The notes below the pieces were generated by a model. That model had not been told where the DNA came from. It did no database searches and saw only the letters and a program-made list of their open reading frames with translations. A program made the position numbers and the translations under genes. Shown piece by piece: positions 60,000 to 64,000 of a stretch of 64,000 bases of DNA. The stretch covers positions 4,904,100 through 4,968,099 of the forward strand of contig NZ_MCIF01000002.1 in assembly GCF_003268475.1 (NCBI RefSeq), given 5' to 3'. The DNA is from Thermogemmatispora tikiterensis (GTDB lineage Bacteria; Chloroflexota; Ktedonobacteria; Ktedonobacterales; Ktedonobacteraceae). The number at the start of each line of letters is the position of its first letter. Positions within the stretch are counted from its first letter, which is position 1.

Positions 60000-60025
60000 T
60001 GAGAGGTTTCTCATCTTCTTCCAAT
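60000..60025 (+). promoter_or_regulatory. 26-bp regulatory motif, copy 2
   Basis: This copy has the form TGAGAGGTTTCTC then ATCTTCTTCCAAT. Its middle part differs from copies 1 and 3 at a few positions. It is followed at once by a further TTCTCATC, so the motif may continue as a direct repeat. Confidence 0.65.
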
Positions 60026-60140
60026 GCAATTCTCATCATGGCGTGGCATAGCTAAGGATGAGTCATAGAACGTTGATACGGTAGAGGTCGACCGGACAGC
60101 CGGGCCTCCCTGCGAAGAATAGCTGAGGCGAGCGTCTGAG

Positions 60141-60166
60141 TGAGAAGCTTCTCATCTTTCTCCAAT
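60141..60166 (+). promoter_or_regulatory. 26-bp regulatory motif, copy 3
   Basis: The form is TGAGAAGCTTCTC then ATCTTTCTCCAAT. It differs from copy 1 only in the two bases between the inverted GAGAA/TTCTC arms. It lies 89 bases upstream of the ATG at 60255. Confidence 0.7.
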
Positions 60167-60254
60167 GAAGGCCCAAGAAACGGTTGGTAAGCTAGAGGTT
60201 GTCAAGTCTGATGCTTTACTTTCGCGAGGCGCTCTACACACGAGAGGTGAAACC

Positions 60255-61073
60255 ATGCACGATGAGAGAAATGATCGAAACACCGGGGCCAGAGGAAGCA
60301 ATGGTGGGGCTTATGGTGGAGGCATCTACAGCAGTGGAGCCTATGGGACCTATGGCAGCTATGGAGCTGACGGCGGTCTCACCGCCCGCCCCAACGCCAT
60401 CCCTGACATCTCCCCTGGCTATCCTGGGGGGACAGGAGCGGCAGGTACTCCCTACTTGCCTTCCTATTATCCTCCCTACGGGGTTGGCCAGGAGAGAAGA
60501 ACAGGCTGGGAGACGATGCCCATGCCCGCAGCAGGCAGCGCCTGGCAGCAGCCGCTCTACAGCCGCAGCATGCCGGGAGCCGAGAAGCTCACGCCCCCGG
60601 CACGGAAGCCGTCGGCTACAAGAGCTGCTGGTGCCGGAGCGGCGTCCTCGAAAAAGCGGGCCAGCATGCCCAAAGAGCAGGCTCAGCGCCTGGCGCAGCG
60701 GCTGAAGCGCTGGGCTGTGGCGCTCGCTGTGGCGGGTTTCGGCACTTTTAGCGCTCTGGTAGCCTTCCACCAGGCCAGCGCCAGCGCCAGCGCCTCTCAG
60801 ACCAACGTCAATAGCTCCTCGTCCTCCGGCTCACAATCGCAGGTCAACACGCCATCCAGTGGTAATAGCTCGTCGTCATCATCGTCATCGTCGACTAATG
60901 CCAATAGCAATGGTGCCAGCTCATCCTCATCTGGCTCGTCTGCCCAGTCTTCCAGCTCGACGGGCAGCAGCTCAAGTCAGGACAGCAATGGCTTCTTCAA
61001 TCAACAAGGAGGGGATAACTTTGGCAGCCAGCCGACTTTCGGGCAGGGCCACAGTGGCAGCGGCGTCTCCTGA
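60255..61073 (+). CDS. Single-pass membrane protein with Ser-rich extracytoplasmic tail
   Basis: The ATG at 60255 (MHDERNDRNTG) follows GAGAGGTGA. The 272-residue product has a Gly/Tyr/Ser/Pro-rich N-terminal half (GAYGGGIYSSGAYGTYGSYG). A basic stretch (SKKRASMPKEQAQRLAQRLKRW) precedes one membrane segment at about 183-200 (AVALAVAGFGTFSALVAF). A Ser/Asn/Gln-rich tail of about 90 residues follows. The positive-inside rule puts the tail outside. No FMN-binding domain or ApbE target motif was found, although an ApbE-type enzyme is encoded next. The tail could be a glycosylation target or spacer. I do not recognise a family. Confidence 0.72.
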   Translation: MHDERNDRNTGARGSNGGAYGGGIYSSGAYGTYGSYGADGGLTARPNAIPDISPGYPGGTGAAGTPYLPSYYPPYGVGQERRTGWETMPMPAAGSAWQQPLYSRSMPGAEKLTPPARKPSATRAAGAGAASSKKRASMPKEQAQRLAQRLKRWAVALAVAGFGTFSALVAFHQASASASASQTNVNSSSSSGSQSQVNTPSSGNSSSSSSSSSTNANSNGASSSSSGSSAQSSSSTGSSSSQDSNGFFNQQGGDNFGSQPTFGQGHSGSGVS

Positions 61074-61083
61074 GCCTCAGTAT

Positions 61084-62091
61084 GTGACACCGCCGGGGAT
61101 GCTGCGCGGCAGCTTTCAGGCGATGGGAACCACCGTCAGCTACCTGCTGCCTCTTGAGGGGAGCGAGCAAGGAGCTGAGCTGATTGCCGACCTCTTTGCC
61201 CGCTGGGAAGCCATTCTGAGCCGCTTTCGCCCTCAGAGCGAGCTGACGCGTCTTAACCGCAGCGCTGGCCAGTGGGTTGAGGTGAGTGAACTCCTCTACG
61301 TAGTGCTTACGCGGGCTTTAGAGGCCGCGGCAGCCAGCGATGGCCTCTACGATCCAACGCTGCTGCCGCAGCTCCTGCAACTGGGCTACGATCGCAGCTT
61401 TGAACTGCTGGAGCAGGCGGGGGAGGCAGCGCGCGCTGAGCAAGAGGAGGAGATGAGCACCCGGAGGGGCGAGCCTTTGGAGAGTTTGCCTGGCGGGGCC
61501 TGGCGTCGTATTGAGGTTGATCCGGTGATGCGGCGGGTGCGCCTGCCAGCTGGGGTGCAGCTGGACTTTGGTGGCATTGCGAAAGGGATGGCCGTCGATA
61601 CAGCTCTGGGGGCCTTGCGCCGCCGTGGTCTGGGGCCAGCCCTGGTCAACGCTGGCGGCGACCTGGCCGTGGCCGGCCTGCCCCCCGCTGGCGAGCACTG
61701 GGCCATTGCCATCCCGGGACGCCACGGTGGCTGGACCGTTCCCCTGCGCCGTGGCGCCGTGGCCACCTCCGGCATTGCTCGCCGTCGCTGGTGGCGAGAC
61801 GGTAGCCTGCGTCATCATCTGCTCGATCCACGCACGGGGCTGCCCGTCGCTAACGACCTCTGGTCGGTTACTGTCGTCGCCGACCGCTGTGAGCAGGCCG
61901 AGGTGGCCGCCAAAGTGGCTTTTATTCTCGGCCCCGAGGAAGGCCCGGCCTTCCTGCGCCGCCACAATCTCGCTGGCCTCTTTATCCACGAAGATGGAAG
62001 CTGGCAGAGCGTCGCACCCTGGCCGACTCATCTCATGACCGCCTGGCAGGAGGAAGCCGGACTGCCAGCAGCGGAACAAAGGCAGCTATAG
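61084..62091 (+). CDS. apbE: FAD:protein FMN transferase (ApbE family)
   Basis: The start is GTG 61084 or ATG 61099; neither has a good ribosome site, so coupling to the gene ending at 61073 is likely. The product of about 335 residues shows RGSFQAMGTTVSYLL, FARWEAILSRFRPQSELTRLNRSAG, YDPTLLPQLLQLGYDRSFE and VQLDFGGIAKGMAVDTAL. VNAGGDLAVAG and ATSGIARRRWWRDGSLRHHLLDPRTGLP follow, the full ApbE pattern including the metal- and FAD-binding regions. It attaches FMN to a Thr or Ser of a partner flavoprotein outside the cytoplasm. No signal peptide is evident at the chosen start, and the flavoprotein acceptor is not obvious in the window. Confidence 0.9.
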   Translation: MTPPGMLRGSFQAMGTTVSYLLPLEGSEQGAELIADLFARWEAILSRFRPQSELTRLNRSAGQWVEVSELLYVVLTRALEAAAASDGLYDPTLLPQLLQLGYDRSFELLEQAGEAARAEQEEEMSTRRGEPLESLPGGAWRRIEVDPVMRRVRLPAGVQLDFGGIAKGMAVDTALGALRRRGLGPALVNAGGDLAVAGLPPAGEHWAIAIPGRHGGWTVPLRRGAVATSGIARRRWWRDGSLRHHLLDPRTGLPVANDLWSVTVVADRCEQAEVAAKVAFILGPEEGPAFLRRHNLAGLFIHEDGSWQSVAPWPTHLMTAWQEEAGLPAAEQRQL

Positions 62092-62207
62092 CGAGGAGTG
62101 TGAGCGCTGTCTGCATGGGCCATCGATGCGAGATAGCGGCGCGGCGGTCACTCATCCGCTGAAGAATGAAAAAAGGAACGCACTTCCCCTCTCTATAAAG
62201 AAAGAGA

Positions 62208-62948
62208 ATGTCTATGTCGACGATCTGGCAAAGCGTAACCTGGAATGTGGCGCGGGCGGGTGGTCTGACAGCCTACCTCCTGCTGACGCTGGCGGTCTGC
62301 GCCGGGCTGGCGCTCTCGGCGCAGTTGCAGTCGCCGGCGCGCTGGCCACGGCTGGTCAACAATGAGCTGCACAATTTTCTGACCCTGCTGGCAACCATCT
62401 TTGTCGGCCTGCATGTCCTGGCCGTCTGGGTTGACCCCTTTACACATTTTGGCTGGAATGAGATCCTGATTCCTCTGGCCAGTCACTATCGGCCCATCTG
62501 GATGGCGCTCGGTATCTGCGCCCTCTACCTGGGGATCGCCATCGGCATCAGCACCTTGCTGCGTCCCCATATCGGCTATCGCTGGTGGCGTCGCTTGCAC
62601 CTGCTTACCTTGCTGCTCTTCGCTCTGGCCACCCTGCATGGGCTGGGCAGCGGCAGCGATAGCCAGAGCTGGTGGGCGGTGGCCCTCTATGGTGGCAGCC
62701 TGTGGGCGGTTGGCTGGCTGCTCTGGAGGCGGGTGCAGGTCGCGCGCCGCAGCAGACAAGAGCGGACCCAGCTACAGACGCGGCTGCAGGCCCAGCAGGC
62801 CCAGATGCAGCCGGCTCAGACGATGGTGCCGCCCCAGTTCCAGAGGCCGGGAGCGTGGGGGACTGGCACGGGCACGGCGGTGACGGTCAGGCCACCAGCC
62901 CAGGGTGGCACCGCTACCCCTCTTGCCGAGCCGTGGCGTCGCTACTAA
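62208..62948 (+). CDS. Ferric-reductase-like transmembrane haem protein
   Basis: The ATG at 62208 (MSMSTIWQSVTWNVARAGGLTAYLLL) starts a 246-residue product with five to six membrane segments. NNELHNFLTLLATIFVGLHVLAVWVD and RRLHLLTLLLFALATLHGLGSG each carry two His spaced for b-type haem, as in the ferric-reductase/MsrQ/Nox membrane domain. The cytoplasmic tail is basic and Gln-rich (QTRLQAQQAQMQPAQ) and has no flavin or NAD domain. With the ApbE enzyme it suggests transmembrane electron transfer to an outside flavoprotein. Confidence 0.82.
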   Translation: MSMSTIWQSVTWNVARAGGLTAYLLLTLAVCAGLALSAQLQSPARWPRLVNNELHNFLTLLATIFVGLHVLAVWVDPFTHFGWNEILIPLASHYRPIWMALGICALYLGIAIGISTLLRPHIGYRWWRRLHLLTLLLFALATLHGLGSGSDSQSWWAVALYGGSLWAVGWLLWRRVQVARRSRQERTQLQTRLQAQQAQMQPAQTMVPPQFQRPGAWGTGTGTAVTVRPPAQGGTATPLAEPWRRY

Positions 62949-63112
62949 AGGTCGGGGAGATGTCAGGCAGGTGAGATGTTTGCTCTGCTGTGGCCTGGGT
63001 AGGACCAGGGCCAGGGTCGGACCGCCTGCCCTCTCTTCCTGGCCTGACCCACTTTCCTTCCTTCCTTAATATATGGGTGACGAGCGAGCGAACGGGTGAG
63101 TGAAAAGCAGAG

Positions 63113-63141
63113 TTGACAGAACGGTTCTCCCTTGTTACACT
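63113..63141 (+). promoter_or_regulatory. Sigma-70-type promoter
   Basis: TTGACA (63113-63118) and TACACT (63136-63141) have a 17-base spacer. Transcription would begin near 63148, about 78 bases before the ATG at 63226. Confidence 0.75.
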
Positions 63142-63225
63142 CGCTGGTAGAGGACCAGGTTAGAGCCTGGTCTGGCGGAGCAACCAGCGTAGCGCGTCGG
63201 CGAAGAAGAAGAACCAGGGCCAGTG

Positions 63226-64000
63226 ATGCAGCCCGATCCAGCGCGAGCGACCAGGCACGAGAGTAGCCTACGCCTGCTAGCCAGCCTCATGCTGATGGTG
63301 ATTCCTGTCAGCGGCGGCCTGGTTGTCCTTTCTGCCTACCTCAGCCCGCTTGTGCCCAGACTGGCCCTCGATAGCGCCCAGCAAGTCACCCTCTCCCTGC
63401 TCCTCGCGCTCTGTGTTCAACTCATTGGAACCAGCGCCCCACTCGGCTCCTACCTCGTAGCCCTGCTCATCACTGCGGCTTTCTATCTGGCGGCTCTGCA
63501 GACTGCCCTTGTCACCCAGAGCTGGCCCCTGTTTATCTGTCCCCTGGCCTTTGTCCTGCTCAGCCGCTGGGCTTCGATGCCGACGCCTCAAGCTGCTGTG
63601 GCGGGCAGCTTCAGAGCTTTAAGACTGGTGGTCGTTCTCGTCATGATTGTGCTGGCCGATCTGCTGGCGCGCTGGTGGCAGCCTCCACTTGTGGGCCTCC
63701 TTCTCGGCATCCCGGCTATCCTGCTGGTCTGGCGTCTCCCATGCCTGGAGGATGACAGGCGCCTGATCATCACGCGCGTCATCCTGCAAGCCACGACTCT
63801 CCTGGTAGTCCTCTCTCTCCTGGTGGGCCTGGGGCAGCTGGTCAGCTTGCCACGCGGTCTGGTGGCTCTCTTCTGCTGCTATCTGAGCACCGTCTGGGGT
63901 GCTCCTACTCTCAGCGCCCGTGATCGTCTCGCTCTCTGGCTCACCCTGGTCCTGCTCCTCCTCTGCTGCTCCTACTACCTCGCCAGCAGCAGAGTCCCCG
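63226..64000 (+). CDS. Multi-spanning membrane protein, cut by the right edge
   Basis: The frame from ATG 63226 (MQPDPARATRHESSLRLLASLMLMVIPVSGG) is open to the end of the window, 258 residues so far. It has at least seven hydrophobic segments, for example VTLSLLLALCVQLIG, YLVALLITAAFYLAALQTAL, LVVVLVMIVLADLL, PLVGLLLGIPAILLVW and LWLTLVLLLLCCSYYLA. It has a strong promoter of its own. The part visible shows no family signature. It may be the membrane part of a larger protein, for example a sensor or a transglutaminase-like protein, whose soluble domain lies beyond the edge. Confidence 0.7.
   Translation, partial: MQPDPARATRHESSLRLLASLMLMVIPVSGGLVVLSAYLSPLVPRLALDSAQQVTLSLLLALCVQLIGTSAPLGSYLVALLITAAFYLAALQTALVTQSWPLFICPLAFVLLSRWASMPTPQAAVAGSFRALRLVVVLVMIVLADLLARWWQPPLVGLLLGIPAILLVWRLPCLEDDRRLIITRVILQATTLLVVLSLLVGLGQLVSLPRGLVALFCCYLSTVWGAPTLSARDRLALWLTLVLLLLCCSYYLASSRVP

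Larger units (their letters stand above)
59646..60254. other. Intergenic region with two copies of the 26-bp motif
   Basis: No gene is supported in these 609 bases. A short GCTACC triplication is at 59731-59747. Two copies of the 26-bp motif (60000-60025, 60141-60166) lie before the Ser-rich protein gene. Confidence 0.6.

Noticed and set aside
1-64000. tRNA, rRNA, riboswitches and insertion sequences
   Set aside because: No rRNA-like stretch, no cloverleaf-like tRNA with a matching T-loop, no recognised riboswitch core and no transposase with terminal inverted repeats was found by eye. Small RNAs cannot be excluded.

Overview
ORGANISM. The window is GC-rich and gene-dense, with strong Shine-Dalgarno sites, frequent GTG/TTG starts, TTGACA-type promoters and no rRNA or recognisable tRNA. 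Gene content is unusual in combination: an extracellular PHB-depolymerase-type esterase, a secreted pectate lyase with a cellulose-binding module, two complete PTS permeases with HPr, an acetoin-dehydrogenase-like complex, several HTH-TPR regulators, a GT39 glycosyltransferase with low-complexity loops, and a DUF499/DUF1156/SNF2 defence-like island. This suggests a heterotrophic, polymer-degrading, probably monoderm bacterium. My best guess is a member of the Ktedonobacteria (Chloroflexota), for example a Thermogemmatispora relative. This is inference only.

LAYOUT. 1-3.7 kb: Rpn-type nuclease-like gene plus a fragment of a second copy, an XRE regulator with an operator-rich divergent promoter, and three unknown small genes. 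3.9-14.1 kb: an esterase, a five-gene branched-chain-amino-acid-type ABC transporter, a 3-hydroxybutyrate dehydrogenase, a TetR regulator and an acyl-CoA ligase. Three promoter regions here carry the same 23-bp palindrome, so I read the block as one polyhydroxybutyrate/3-hydroxybutyrate utilisation regulon. 14.2-16.7 kb: two SAM methyltransferases. 16.7-32.1 kb: a large carbohydrate block with a SorC-type regulator, HPr, an E1alpha/E1beta/E2 complex, a galactitol-type PTS, an IspD-type cytidylyltransferase, GutM, a glucitol-type PTS and a DRL-type (DXP-reductoisomerase-like) oxidoreductase. A TGTGCA-N12-TGTGCA site recurs at four promoters of this block.

32.4-43.4 kb: an accessory segment bracketed by two related CRISPR leaders. 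The first has a four-repeat array, the second a single decayed repeat. Between them lie truncated genes, a tandem-HTH protein, an orphan receiver, a GntR regulator, an HTH protein with two Nudix-like domains, HTH-TPR regulators and a pseudogene made by partial duplication. 43.5-53.9 kb: a helicase - DUF1156 methylase - DUF499 ATPase operon, like the core of a BREX type 3 system but without PglZ. 54-64 kb: cell-envelope and redox genes. These are GtrA and a GT39 transferase, a frameshifted pectate lyase-CBM2, a Ser-rich membrane protein, an ApbE flavin transferase, a ferric-reductase-like haem protein, and a membrane protein running off the right edge. A 26-bp motif occurs upstream of both the GtrA/GT39 and the ApbE operons.

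HOW IT WORKS TOGETHER. The 3.9-14.1 kb block plausibly cleaves extracellular PHB, imports 3-hydroxybutyrate, oxidises it to acetoacetate and activates it to a CoA ester. In the 16.7-32.1 kb block, PTS import of a (branched or deoxy) polyol would give a phosphate that a DRL-type enzyme and an acetoin-dehydrogenase-like complex could process. The presence of two MEP-pathway-type enzymes (DRL, IspD) among PTS genes is the most novel feature of the window.
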